Positions 27,263 to 36,246 of a DNA stretch of 64,000 nucleotides are shown here, piece by piece. Every line of letters begins with the position of its first letter. The stretch's first letter is position 1. The notes beneath the pieces were generated by a model. The model was not told where the DNA came from, made no database searches, and saw only the letters and a list, made by a program, of their open reading frames with translations. This stretch comes from Kordia periserrulae (GTDB lineage: Bacteria; Bacteroidota; Bacteroidia; Flavobacteriales; Flavobacteriaceae): assembly GCF_003054265.1 (NCBI RefSeq), contig NZ_QBKT01000007.1, positions 186,001 through 250,000 on the forward strand. Reading direction: 5' to 3'. Made by a program: the position numbers and the translations under genes.

Positions 27263-29437
27263 ATGAAATCACAGTTTATATATTATTTTTTATCCTTACT
27301 ATGGCTCACGCAATGTATGACTAACAGCGAACATGCGAATATAGCCAAACAACAACCTATACAAAACACGTATTTTTCAACCACTGTTGAAGATCCGTAT
27401 CAATATTTAGAAAACCTAAAAGATACTGCCGTACTTTCTTGGTTGAAAACACAAGATGCTTATACCAAAGAAACACTCGAACAAATTTCAGGGCGCCAAC
27501 AACTGTTGAAAAAAATTGAACAGTATGACAAAATGCGTGCTGATGCTGTTTTTGATGTGAAAGTACTTTCGTCAGATGCGTATTATTATCTAAAATATGC
27601 AGAAAATCATGAAGCCAATGTGTTGTATTTTAAAAAAGGAATTGACGGCGAAGAAACTGCCATTTTCAATTCTCAAAATTATAAATCGCACACCAAAAAT
27701 ACGTATATTATCAATTATTTTCAGCCAAGCTGGGACGGTCAAAAAATAGCGATTGGCTTTACCAAAAATGACGAAGAGTTTTCAGAAGTGGTCATATATG
27801 ATGTGCCTTCCAAAACGTTTCACAAAGAAGTGATTGACCATTGCTGGCCTTCAGAATTGGGCGGAATTCATTGGTTGGCTGACAATTCCGGATTTACCTA
27901 TTTGCACATTCCAGACATTGATACGACTTCTTCCAATTATATTTTAGATACTGCTACCGTTTTGTATCGTTTAGGAAGCAATCCGAAAGATTTGCACATT
28001 CTTTTTTCCCGAAAAACACATCCTGAACTTGACTTAAACCCTGAAGATTTCCCGATTGTCAATATTTTTGGACAATACCCAAAGTATATGTTTGGACGTG
28101 TTGGCGGCATTGGTTTTAAAGATTATTACTATGCGCCTATCAGCGAAATGGGAAAGAAAAAAGTAACCTGGAAACCGCTTTTTAAAAAGAAGCACAAGGT
28201 AGAAAAGTTTCTGCCCTATCAAGACGATATTTATTTTTTAAGTGCGCAAAAAGCTTCCAATTTTGGCATTTATAAAACTTCGTTGAGCAGCTTGAATTTT
28301 GACGCACCTACAGAAGTAATTCCCGCGTATAGCGATAAAATTTTAAACGATTTTACCATTACCTCCAACGGATTGTTTTTTACTACTACTAAAAACGGCG
28401 TGTTGGCAAATTTGTATCAGTTACGCGATAATACCATTGAAAACATCATTTTACCCAAAGCTTCGGGCAGTATTTCCTTGTCAAGCATCGGAACCCAATT
28501 TCCTGATTTGTGGATAGAAACGGAAGGCTGGACAAGTCACAGACACAGATATCGATATGAAGCCGAAAAGAGCCAGTTTACGACCGAAAATGTGACTCCT
28601 GTAGTCAATTATCCAGAATTGCAAGATGTCGTCGTAGAAGAGATAGAAATCACTTCTCACGATGGTGTACAAGTGCCGCTCTCTATCATTTACAAGAAAG
28701 GAATGCTGAAAAATGGCAAGAATCGCATGTTGTTGAATGGCTATGGTTGTTATAATTGGATTAATGCGCCAATGCTGTATCCGTATTTGTTATACTGGAT
28801 TGGCGAAGGCGGTATGTATGCTGTAGCGCATGTTCGTGGCGGTGGCGAAAAAGGAGAACAGTGGCACCAAGCGGGTTATAAAACGACCAAACCAAATTCG
28901 TGGAAAGATTTTATTGCCTGTACCGAATTTTTGATTGATGAAGGCTATACGTCACCAGAAAAGTTTGCTGTTTGGGGCGGAAGTGCTGGTGGAATTACCA
29001 TTGGACGCGCCATTACCGAACGCCCAGATTTGTATGCTGCTGTGGTTATTAGAGTTGGTTTGTTGAATACACTACGCTCTGAAATTGCACCTAACGGACA
29101 GAATAATGTAAAAGAATTTGGGACCGTAAAAGATTCGCTAGGATTTGAAGCGTTATATGCTATGGACGCGTATCATCATATTGAGGAGGATGTAGCATAT
29201 CCTGCTGTATTTTTGACTTCGGGTATTAATGATTCGAGAGTCGCGGCATGGCAACCTTCGAAGTTTGCCGCACGTATGCAAGCAGCTACAAGTGCTGATG
29301 ACCCAATTTTATTGTCTGTGAATTTTTCCGAAGGTCATGGTTTTGATAGAACACAGAAAAGCAAACGTGAAGAACTCGCCAATATCATTTCTTTTGCCTT
29401 GTGGCAGACAGGTAGTCGGAAGTTTCAGGTGGAGTAG
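27263..29437 (+). CDS. Prolyl oligopeptidase (S9A) lipoprotein
   Basis: This 724-residue serine peptidase cuts short peptides after proline or a related residue. It has a lipoprotein signal (Cys about residue 18 in LTQC), so it is anchored outside the inner membrane. The beta-propeller covers about residues 70-440 and the alpha/beta-hydrolase domain the rest. The triad is S574 in GGSAGG, D657 in GINDSRV and H692 in GHGFD, all in family positions. Most bacterial S9A members with this layout are called prolyl endopeptidase. Its position after a leader-peptide gene suggests a possible role in peptide maturation, which is an inference. Confidence 0.9.
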   Translation: MKSQFIYYFLSLLWLTQCMTNSEHANIAKQQPIQNTYFSTTVEDPYQYLENLKDTAVLSWLKTQDAYTKETLEQISGRQQLLKKIEQYDKMRADAVFDVKVLSSDAYYYLKYAENHEANVLYFKKGIDGEETAIFNSQNYKSHTKNTYIINYFQPSWDGQKIAIGFTKNDEEFSEVVIYDVPSKTFHKEVIDHCWPSELGGIHWLADNSGFTYLHIPDIDTTSSNYILDTATVLYRLGSNPKDLHILFSRKTHPELDLNPEDFPIVNIFGQYPKYMFGRVGGIGFKDYYYAPISEMGKKKVTWKPLFKKKHKVEKFLPYQDDIYFLSAQKASNFGIYKTSLSSLNFDAPTEVIPAYSDKILNDFTITSNGLFFTTTKNGVLANLYQLRDNTIENIILPKASGSISLSSIGTQFPDLWIETEGWTSHRHRYRYEAEKSQFTTENVTPVVNYPELQDVVVEEIEITSHDGVQVPLSIIYKKGMLKNGKNRMLLNGYGCYNWINAPMLYPYLLYWIGEGGMYAVAHVRGGGEKGEQWHQAGYKTTKPNSWKDFIACTEFLIDEGYTSPEKFAVWGGSAGGITIGRAITERPDLYAAVVIRVGLLNTLRSEIAPNGQNNVKEFGTVKDSLGFEALYAMDAYHHIEEDVAYPAVFLTSGINDSRVAAWQPSKFAARMQAATSADDPILLSVNFSEGHGFDRTQKSKREELANIISFALWQTGSRKFQVE

Positions 29438-29664
29438 GTTTTTTTCTTGGTGTTGGGTTTTGGGTGTTGGGTTGCTTTTTTCTTGTTGATTTGTCAATTC
29501 GTTTGTTTGTCAATAATAACTCTTGGCTGTTTTTTGTTGTTTGTTTTTCGGTTTTTCTTAGGTTGAATTTGAGGTGTAAACTCTTAAACCTGCACCCTAA
29601 TACGATTGTACTTCATAGACTTTGAAACCTCTCAGTAATCAGTCCACACATCTCAATACTACAA

Positions 29665-29876
29665 ACCTGAGTTCGATTTAAAATTAGATTTATAATCATG
29701 ATTTTCCAACAGTTACAAAAGTGTCAAATCGAGCATTATCGTAGATACCGAGCATAGCTCTCGAGATTCAATAGAAATATAGACTTTCTTAGTTGTTCTC
29801 GACTGCGCTCCTGACAATCTGTTATTTATTGGTTAATTATAAGTGATAAAATGATTATTATTAATAGAACTCAGGT
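29665..29876. repeat. MITE-like element, copy 2 (212 bp)
   Basis: The ends are ACCTGAGTTC and GAACTCAGGT, a 10-bp perfect inverted repeat that differs by one base from the copy at 4129. The inside again holds GTCAAATCGAGCATTATCG, ACCGAGCATAGCTC and CTCGACTGCGCTC in the same order. The preceding part of this gap (29438-29664) shows only a short GGTGTTGGG repeat and no gene. Confidence 0.7.
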
Positions 29877-29879
29877 TAC

Positions 29880-29912
29880 AAAAAAAGAGCACTGTTTCCA
29901 GCACTCTTTTTC
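29880..29912 (-). terminator. Terminator of the DUF5689 gene
   Basis: On the minus strand AGAG-TG-CTG and CAG-TG-CTCT form a stem with a two-base mismatch around the loop GAAA, followed by a T-run. It lies 27 bp after the stop at 29939. Confidence 0.6.
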
Positions 29913-29938
29913 TATGAAATATTTTTTATAACAGTATT

Positions 29939-31351
29939 TTACATTCCTGTTACTTTGATATCGTCAATGTGGTAACGTGTTTCTGCACCACCAGCAGCAC
30001 CTAAGTATTTGAAGGCTACGTGTACATCACCATTTAAACAAGAAATGTTAACGTTTGAAGGAACGAAGCTTCCAAATCCACTTCCTCCAATAGGAATGTT
30101 AGCATCTAATAAGGTCCACTCTGTTGTTGTTGGATCACCTGTGTAGTTTTCAGTGATGAACGCTTGTAAAATTTGACCTGTTTCAAAGTTTGCAGAAACA
30201 TTGAAGGTTAATTCTTCTTGCGTTGTTCCGTCTAAGTTGATTGCTGGAGTTACTAACCATGCTTCTAATGGGTTTTCTCCTGTTCCGAAAGCAGAAATAA
30301 TCATATATCTGTCTCCACCGAAAGAACCATCTTCAAAACGCTCAGAACCACCTGATACGTTTACGTTTGTCCATCCTAACGCGTCTAATTGAGCTTCATT
30401 CGTAATTGTTTCAAAATCTTGATTGAATACAGTTACCGCCGAAGAAACTGGTCCTTCACACTCTAAAAGATTTGGATCGCAACGAATAGCATCTGTAAAG
30501 TTGACATCTGCTAACGTGTTGATTACTAATACATTTGCATCATCTCCAAAATCTCTTGTAAAGATTCCTTGAATGTTTCCTCTGTTTTCATCAATTGTTA
30601 ATGATTTGAAATCAGCAAATGTACTTGTTTGTAAGGCAATGCTTCCTCCACCATCTGCACATTCTTCAATTGTTCTGAATCCGTCAAAGTTATCAGAAGC
30701 TTCTCCTGCATACGTTAATCCTAAGTCGTTTCTGCTAAATTGTACATCTGTTAATTGAATAAATGTATTTTCGTCAGCTGAAGTCAATTCAGCAATGGTA
30801 GTTTGTTTTGGTGTAATTTGTGCTACTTGTGTTCCACGGACTACGAAATCTTCCAATTCGAATGGTTGAATTTGATCGATATCGTTTCCATTTGGCTTTC
30901 CAATAGCATACACACCATTTTCAAGACCAATAGCCAAACCATTCATTTTGATATATACTTTTCTACCAAATTCGTAGCTGTTGAATAATGCAGATTGGTT
31001 GATATCAACACGGAAACCTAATCGTGGATCAGCATCTGGGCTAGCTCCGTCTCTTTTGTTTTGAATGATTAATTCTTCGAAGAAGTTTCCAGCTTGGTCA
31101 CTAGATACTACATATCCTTCAATAATAATTTCAGCTTCATCAGTTGCGATAACAGCGATTTCATCACCGTCACCAACTGCTTGTTGGTATCTTGCTACCA
31201 TGTTTTGGAAGGTAGCGTTTGCAGTTAATCCAGGATCAACCGCTGTTGTTCCGTTAGGAATTGCAAATTCATCGTCTTGAACACAAGAAGTAATAACCAA
31301 TCCTAGAGTTCCAAAGACTGCTATTAGACTAAAAATTTTATTTGCTTTCAT
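29939..31351 (-). CDS. DUF5689 lipoprotein with C-terminal jelly-roll-like domain
   Basis: This 470-residue protein has a lipoprotein signal (Cys about residue 23 in VITSC). The DUF5689 region covers about residues 50-290, with GYVVSSDQAGNFFEELIIQ, an OB-fold-like beta pattern. A C-terminal beta domain of the choice-of-anchor J or cleaved-adhesin kind follows (about 320-470). The ATG at 31351 is chosen because it starts the signal peptide directly. It lies just after a TonB receptor gene on the same strand, as SusD-like partners do, and near a secreted nuclease/phosphatase. A surface-binding partner of that receptor is the likely role; ligand unknown. Confidence 0.85.
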   Translation of the reverse strand: MKANKIFSLIAVFGTLGLVITSCVQDDEFAIPNGTTAVDPGLTANATFQNMVARYQQAVGDGDEIAVIATDEAEIIIEGYVVSSDQAGNFFEELIIQNKRDGASPDADPRLGFRVDINQSALFNSYEFGRKVYIKMNGLAIGLENGVYAIGKPNGNDIDQIQPFELEDFVVRGTQVAQITPKQTTIAELTSADENTFIQLTDVQFSRNDLGLTYAGEASDNFDGFRTIEECADGGGSIALQTSTFADFKSLTIDENRGNIQGIFTRDFGDDANVLVINTLADVNFTDAIRCDPNLLECEGPVSSAVTVFNQDFETITNEAQLDALGWTNVNVSGGSERFEDGSFGGDRYMIISAFGTGENPLEAWLVTPAINLDGTTQEELTFNVSANFETGQILQAFITENYTGDPTTTEWTLLDANIPIGGSGFGSFVPSNVNISCLNGDVHVAFKYLGAAGGAETRYHIDDIKVTGM

Positions 31352-31414
31352 TTGTTCGATTTTATTTTTTCTGCGCATCTTAAAGATACGCAATCTTTGT
31401 TTTTTTTGTTTGTT

Positions 31415-34222
31415 TTAGAATCTAAAATATACGTTTAAGAAATAGGTTCTTCCTCTACCATACCAGTATCTGTTACCAAATACTCTTGTTTCAAGGGCAG
31501 AATCGTCTCTTAATTCTCGGAAGTTAGCATTACGTCCTTGCTCAAAACCTCCAGTAATGAATTCTTTGTCAAATACGTTGTTGATACTAGCAAAGAAACC
31601 AACATAATAATCGCCTAGTTTCCATGATTTTCCTCCTATTAAGTTGACCATCATGTAGCTGTCAAATTCTTCTTGTCTTAACAATTCGCGCGCCAATTCT
31701 GGATCGTAATCATTAAATACTTGTCCGTCAAAATCGGTGTAGAAGTTGCTACTTCTTTGTAATGGACTTACATCAATATACGCGTTTGAGAAGAAGTTAC
31801 TTGTAGCACCAAACCACCAGTAATCTGGATCTCTATATTCAAATCCTAAAGAGAACGCTCTTTGTGGTCCACCTGCAATTTTATAATCCTTTAAAGCTAC
31901 TTGACCGAAATCTAATTTTCCATCTACGAATCCAGCAGCTCTTGTGTCTACGTTATCTTCTGTAGTTACAAATAAGTTTGGATTGTTAGCAAATGTATAT
32001 TGTCCTACAGAAGCTACACCTTTTAGTTTGATAGTAGATGTTATTTGTGCTTCAATTCCCAATTCTCCACCAATGTGTTGTCTGTCTACACCTTGTAAAA
32101 TTTCTTGAATAAATGCTTGGTTATCTCCTCCAATACCATCAGCAAAGAAGAATGAAATTTCATTAGCGTCTTGCATTTTGGTGTAGTATCCAGTTAATCT
32201 CGCTTTTACGATTGGTGATCTGTAGATATAACTTGCGTCAAATGACGTAATTTTTTCTTCTGTAATGTCTGGCACTACATTGTTGTTTTCTCTTGAGTTT
32301 GAGAAGGTATTACGAATAGATGGCGCTCGTGTTACATATCCAGCGTTGAAATCAAATAAGTGACGACCTGTTAATTTATACGTCAATCCTCCTTTTGCTC
32401 CAAAGCCTGTAAACGATAATTTTTCTCCTTTTCCGAATGAATTGTTAGGGAAACCACCGTTTCTGTACAATCCTTCACGTTGATAGGTTGTGTTTTTAAC
32501 GCTACCTGCTAGGAAGAAATCTACTTTTCTGTATTTGAATTGTGCTTGTGCAAAACCTCCAATGGTGTTAGAGCGAATTTCGAAGTTGTAACGAAAACGA
32601 TCGCCTTCAGTTACAATTCGGTTTGGATTGTTTAAGTCGTTTTGAACAGCTCCTGGCTCGTTAGCCAAATCGCTTGCAAAAGGATCTACATCTAAATATC
32701 CTGTTCCTCCTAATAAATCGGTTACTTCCGCAAAGTTTTCAGAAACTAACGAAGTAAAGTTCACATTTCCGCTTAAAGTAATGTTATCGTTAATTGCAGT
32801 ATTTAGAATAGTATTTGCTGTAAATTGTCTATCATCTGTTCTATCTTCATATACGATGTTGATTGCATTTCCGCCAGCCACTAAGTTGTTTTGGTTGGCA
32901 ATGTATAAGGCTTGCCAGTCAATTTGTCCGTCATTTACAAACGCTTCTTGCGCTTGAAAAGCTAATAATGGATTGTCAGGGAAGTTTCTACGGAAATAAC
33001 TTGGTAATTTTTGGTAGTACGTCGGACTAGGGTTTGCCGCGTTTCCAATTGGGAAACCGCTTCCTGGGTCAATGTCCGTTCCTCCAAAGTCTAAACGACT
33101 TCTTCCTTGTTCACCAAATTGATACGCAACATTGGTATTTAAGGTTGTATTTTCTGAGATATCCCAGTAATGGTTCAACATTAAAATTGGTTCAATGACT
33201 CTACGTACTCTTGAGTTTCGCTTTTCTCCGTCTTGGTATCCCCAAAATTCGTTGTAGCGAATGCCTTTTAAATCATATACTTCTTGCGTATTTGCAGAAG
33301 ACAAACCTCTTCTGTTTGGCGCGTAGATTCCTGTAAAATTAAGACTGTGCTTGTCGTTTAATTGTTTTTCAACCGAAACGAATAAAGAATTTGCGTCGTA
33401 GAAAGTAGCGTCGTTAAATCCTTCTTCTCCCCATCTTCTTCCTGCTGAGATTGTATATGCCCATCCATTTTCAAGTAAGCCTGAAGAATAGGTTGCCATA
33501 ATTCTGTTGGTATAACTTCTGTCGGAAGACGAATAGGTTACTCTTCCACCTTCTCTGTATTCAGAAGCTCTTGTATTGATGTTTGTAGTTCCTAAGATAC
33601 CTCCAAATGTGTAATCAGAAGCGCTTAAACCATTTGTTAGTGTTTGGTTTCTTACCACATCATTCAATCCTCCCCAGTTACTCCATTGTGGTCGTCCGTT
33701 GAAGGATTTGTTCATTTCAATACCGTTGATAAGTACGGTTCCGTTTTCGGAGTCTAATCCTCTAACTCTAAAGAACGTTTGACCAAATTCAAAAGCCGCG
33801 GTACGCAAAAATACGTCTCTTGACGATTGTAATAATCCTGAGATGTTGTCTGCTGCTGTTGAATCGTCATTCAATTCATCGTCTGTTAATGTAATAAGGG
33901 TTACATCTTCTTGGACGAATTTTTTTAACAAGATTGTTCCTAAGTCAATTGCTTGACCATCGGCAATGGTAACAGGCATTCTTAATATAGAATAACCATC
34001 TTTTGTGAATACTATATCCACTGTACCTGCCGCAACATTTGTTAACTTAAAAGCTCCCGATGCATCTGTAACAACTTCTTTGTTGTTATTTCTTGCAACT
34101 GAAACTGTAACATTTTGGAGTGCGTCATCTGTATTGGCATCAAGTACGATTCCCGTAATTGAGTTTTGTCCGCTGACAAACCAAACGGATAGCAATCCAA
34201 ATAAGAAAATAAGTTTTTTCAT
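31415..34222 (-). CDS. TonB-dependent receptor (carboxypeptidase-like regulatory domain)
   Basis: This 935-residue outer-membrane receptor has a signal peptide (about 1-18) and a carboxypeptidase-regulatory-like domain (about 20-95). The plug contains RGLDSENGTVLINGIEMNKS (about 157-176) and the barrel ends in the aromatic TYFLNVYFRF. The order TonB receptor then DUF5689 lipoprotein on one strand, with a secreted endonuclease/phosphatase gene divergent from them, suggests uptake of nucleic acid or organic phosphate products. That substrate is inferred from the neighbours only. A minus-strand TACATTTG box near 34282 could be its promoter. Confidence 0.9.
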   Translation of the reverse strand: MKKLIFLFGLLSVWFVSGQNSITGIVLDANTDDALQNVTVSVARNNNKEVVTDASGAFKLTNVAAGTVDIVFTKDGYSILRMPVTIADGQAIDLGTILLKKFVQEDVTLITLTDDELNDDSTAADNISGLLQSSRDVFLRTAAFEFGQTFFRVRGLDSENGTVLINGIEMNKSFNGRPQWSNWGGLNDVVRNQTLTNGLSASDYTFGGILGTTNINTRASEYREGGRVTYSSSDRSYTNRIMATYSSGLLENGWAYTISAGRRWGEEGFNDATFYDANSLFVSVEKQLNDKHSLNFTGIYAPNRRGLSSANTQEVYDLKGIRYNEFWGYQDGEKRNSRVRRVIEPILMLNHYWDISENTTLNTNVAYQFGEQGRSRLDFGGTDIDPGSGFPIGNAANPSPTYYQKLPSYFRRNFPDNPLLAFQAQEAFVNDGQIDWQALYIANQNNLVAGGNAINIVYEDRTDDRQFTANTILNTAINDNITLSGNVNFTSLVSENFAEVTDLLGGTGYLDVDPFASDLANEPGAVQNDLNNPNRIVTEGDRFRYNFEIRSNTIGGFAQAQFKYRKVDFFLAGSVKNTTYQREGLYRNGGFPNNSFGKGEKLSFTGFGAKGGLTYKLTGRHLFDFNAGYVTRAPSIRNTFSNSRENNNVVPDITEEKITSFDASYIYRSPIVKARLTGYYTKMQDANEISFFFADGIGGDNQAFIQEILQGVDRQHIGGELGIEAQITSTIKLKGVASVGQYTFANNPNLFVTTEDNVDTRAAGFVDGKLDFGQVALKDYKIAGGPQRAFSLGFEYRDPDYWWFGATSNFFSNAYIDVSPLQRSSNFYTDFDGQVFNDYDPELARELLRQEEFDSYMMVNLIGGKSWKLGDYYVGFFASINNVFDKEFITGGFEQGRNANFRELRDDSALETRVFGNRYWYGRGRTYFLNVYFRF

Positions 34223-34360
34223 ACTGTAATTTGCAATTAATTATTATTCGAGTTTAAAAAATCTTTAATAACGACGCGCAAATGTACATTTTTTATAATT
34301 AATAACTACTTTTGGTCTATCTTTTGTATAGATTGTTTAAGATAACATAACATTCAATAA

Positions 34361-35407
34361 ATGAAAAACCTTAAATCCCTAGTAGTACTAGCTTTTTTGC
34401 TTGCATTTACCCATACTTGGGCACAAAAAAAGAAGCAATATAGAGTACAAACAATTGCCTTTTATAATGTAGAAAACTTGTTTGATACGATTAATGATCC
34501 GCTGAAAGATGACGAGAAGAGTCCAATTATGGAAATTCAAAGTGATCGTTCAAAGATTTATGAAGATAAAATTTCCAAACTTGCCCGCGTAATTTCAGAT
34601 ATTGGCTATGATGTTTCTAGAACATCACCAGCGATTTTAGGCGTAGCCGAAGTAGAAAACAGACAAGTATTGGAAGATTTGATTAAAGACCCGAAGTTGA
34701 AAGATGAAGATTATGCCATTATCCACTTCGATTCACCTGATAAACGAGGTATTGATGTCGGATTGCTTTACAAGCAAGGTGTTTTTCAACCGCACAGTTT
34801 TTCAAAGCATCCGTTGTATATTTATGATGGCGACCGACGCGTGTATACAAGAGATCAATTGTTAGTTTCTGGTGTATTGGATGGTGACGAAGTACATATT
34901 ATTGTCAATCACTGGCCATCGCGTAGTGGTGGAGAAGCGCGAAGCAGACCAAAACGTGTAAAAGCTGCCGAATTGAACAAGCGCATTATTGATTCGCTTC
35001 AAGATATTGACAAGCATGCTAAAATTTTTACCATGGGCGATTTGAATGATGACCCTTTTAATGTGAGTCTGAAAGAAGTGTTGAAAACAAAGGAAAATCG
35101 TGAAGAAGTGAAAGGAAAAGATTTGTACAATCCTATGGAAGGCATGGCGCGCGAAGGAAATGGAACACTTGCCTATAGAGACGGCTGGAATTTGTTTGAC
35201 CAAATTGTGATATCTGCGCCATTATTAGAGAAAGATTTTTCCGAGTATCGCTATTACAGAGCTGGAATTTATAATAAAACATATTTATCTAACAAACGCG
35301 GACGCTATAAAGGCTATCCGTTCAGAAGTTTTGCCAATGGTACGTATACAGGTGGTTATAGCGACCATTTTCCAGTATATGTGCATTTGATTAAAGAAGC
35401 AGAGTAG
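34361..35407 (+). CDS. Secreted endonuclease/exonuclease/phosphatase family protein
   Basis: This 348-residue enzyme has a signal peptide (about 1-21) and the metal-dependent EEP fold. Motifs in order are FYNVENLFD, LGVAEVENRQVLEDL (metal-binding Glu), RGIDVGLLYK, VNHWPSRSGGE, GDLNDDPF and the terminal YSDHFPVYV with the catalytic Asp-His. These fit DNase I-like hydrolases of DNA, RNA or phosphoesters. It diverges from the TonB receptor across a 138-bp gap. Together with that receptor and the DUF5689 protein it may release and take up nucleotides or phosphate. A perfect hairpin terminator follows at 35574. Confidence 0.9.
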   Translation: MKNLKSLVVLAFLLAFTHTWAQKKKQYRVQTIAFYNVENLFDTINDPLKDDEKSPIMEIQSDRSKIYEDKISKLARVISDIGYDVSRTSPAILGVAEVENRQVLEDLIKDPKLKDEDYAIIHFDSPDKRGIDVGLLYKQGVFQPHSFSKHPLYIYDGDRRVYTRDQLLVSGVLDGDEVHIIVNHWPSRSGGEARSRPKRVKAAELNKRIIDSLQDIDKHAKIFTMGDLNDDPFNVSLKEVLKTKENREEVKGKDLYNPMEGMAREGNGTLAYRDGWNLFDQIVISAPLLEKDFSEYRYYRAGIYNKTYLSNKRGRYKGYPFRSFANGTYTGGYSDHFPVYVHLIKEAE

Positions 35408-35573
35408 TTTTTTAATGTAGCAATTTTTAATTTGAAGATTTGAAAATGTCTTTAATTTGAAAATTAGTTGATTGCTCCAATTGTTTTCTGCTTGCGCAGA
35501 ATTATTGTGCATCATCGCTTTGCTCGATGTTTATTTGAAAATTATTTTTCGCCTTTGCGAGAATGACGAAATA

Positions 35574-35607
35574 AAAAAATCCTTATCGTAATTGATAAGG
35601 ATTTTTT
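35574..35607. terminator. Perfect terminator hairpin after the endonuclease gene
   Basis: AAAAAATCCTTATC pairs with GATAAGGATTTTTT around the loop GTAATT. It can serve both the plus-strand endonuclease gene and the minus-strand gene at 35683. Confidence 0.8.
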
Positions 35608-35682
35608 GTTTTCTGTTACCAGTTTGATGTGATACGGAGTCAAGCTCAGCATGATGTGAGTAACGTCAAAACTGTTTCTATT

Positions 35683-36123
35683 TTAATACAGATTCCACCA
35701 GTCTTTCCAAGGCAATCTTGAAAGGATAAGTAGCAATCCGATTCCGTAGAAGAGCGCTATTTTTCCATAAGCTCTTTTAGCTGTTTCTTGTTTTTTGTGT
35801 TTGGACCAACCAATCGTGATGAAAATAATTGCCAAAATTCCTACCAAAGGATGTTCTAAGGCTAATAAGCGTGAGGCACTATCTAGTTTCATTCCATTTT
35901 GTTGAATCATAGTAAATCCTTTTAAAGAGACAAAATATAGAATGATTCCTACTACAAGTTGTAAATGTGTAAAGATTAACGCGAATAGAGAAATGCGTAA
36001 GTCTTTGGCTGTGAATTTTTTATTGGTTGTAAATCCTATAATTGCATTGACTACTGCTACGATTAGCATAAGTAATACAAAATAGGCAAAGTATGAGTGC
36101 AGGGTTTTGATTGCGTCGTACAT
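35683..36123 (-). CDS. Small four-helix membrane protein, cytochrome b-like
   Basis: This 146-residue protein has four hydrophobic helices and a His in the first (ALHSYF-type context at residues 9-12), another in the second-helix loop (FTHLQLVVG) and others later. This resembles small heme-binding or copper-resistance-type membrane proteins of Bacteroidota, but I cannot name a family with confidence. It has its own likely -7 box TACCTTTG on the minus strand (36146-36153). The TonB receptor gene on the same strand ends upstream at a strong terminator, so it is probably a single-gene transcript. Confidence 0.65.
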   Translation of the reverse strand: MYDAIKTLHSYFAYFVLLMLIVAVVNAIIGFTTNKKFTAKDLRISLFALIFTHLQLVVGIILYFVSLKGFTMIQQNGMKLDSASRLLALEHPLVGILAIIFITIGWSKHKKQETAKRAYGKIALFYGIGLLLILSRLPWKDWWNLY

Positions 36124-36194
36124 AAGTTTGTTTTTAGTTGATGCACAAAGGTACTTATTTTTTTGAATGTGTTTAGTGGTAATGTGAAGGAATA

Positions 36195-36222
36195 AAAAAG
36201 CCTTGCAAATGCAAGGCTTTTT
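36195..36222. terminator. Terminator after TonB receptor copy A
   Basis: AAAAAGCCTTGC and GCAAGGCTTTTT form a 12-bp perfect stem with the loop AAAT, 25 bp beyond the receptor stop. Confidence 0.8.
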
Positions 36223-36246
36223 AAGTTTTGTACTAATGCTATTACG

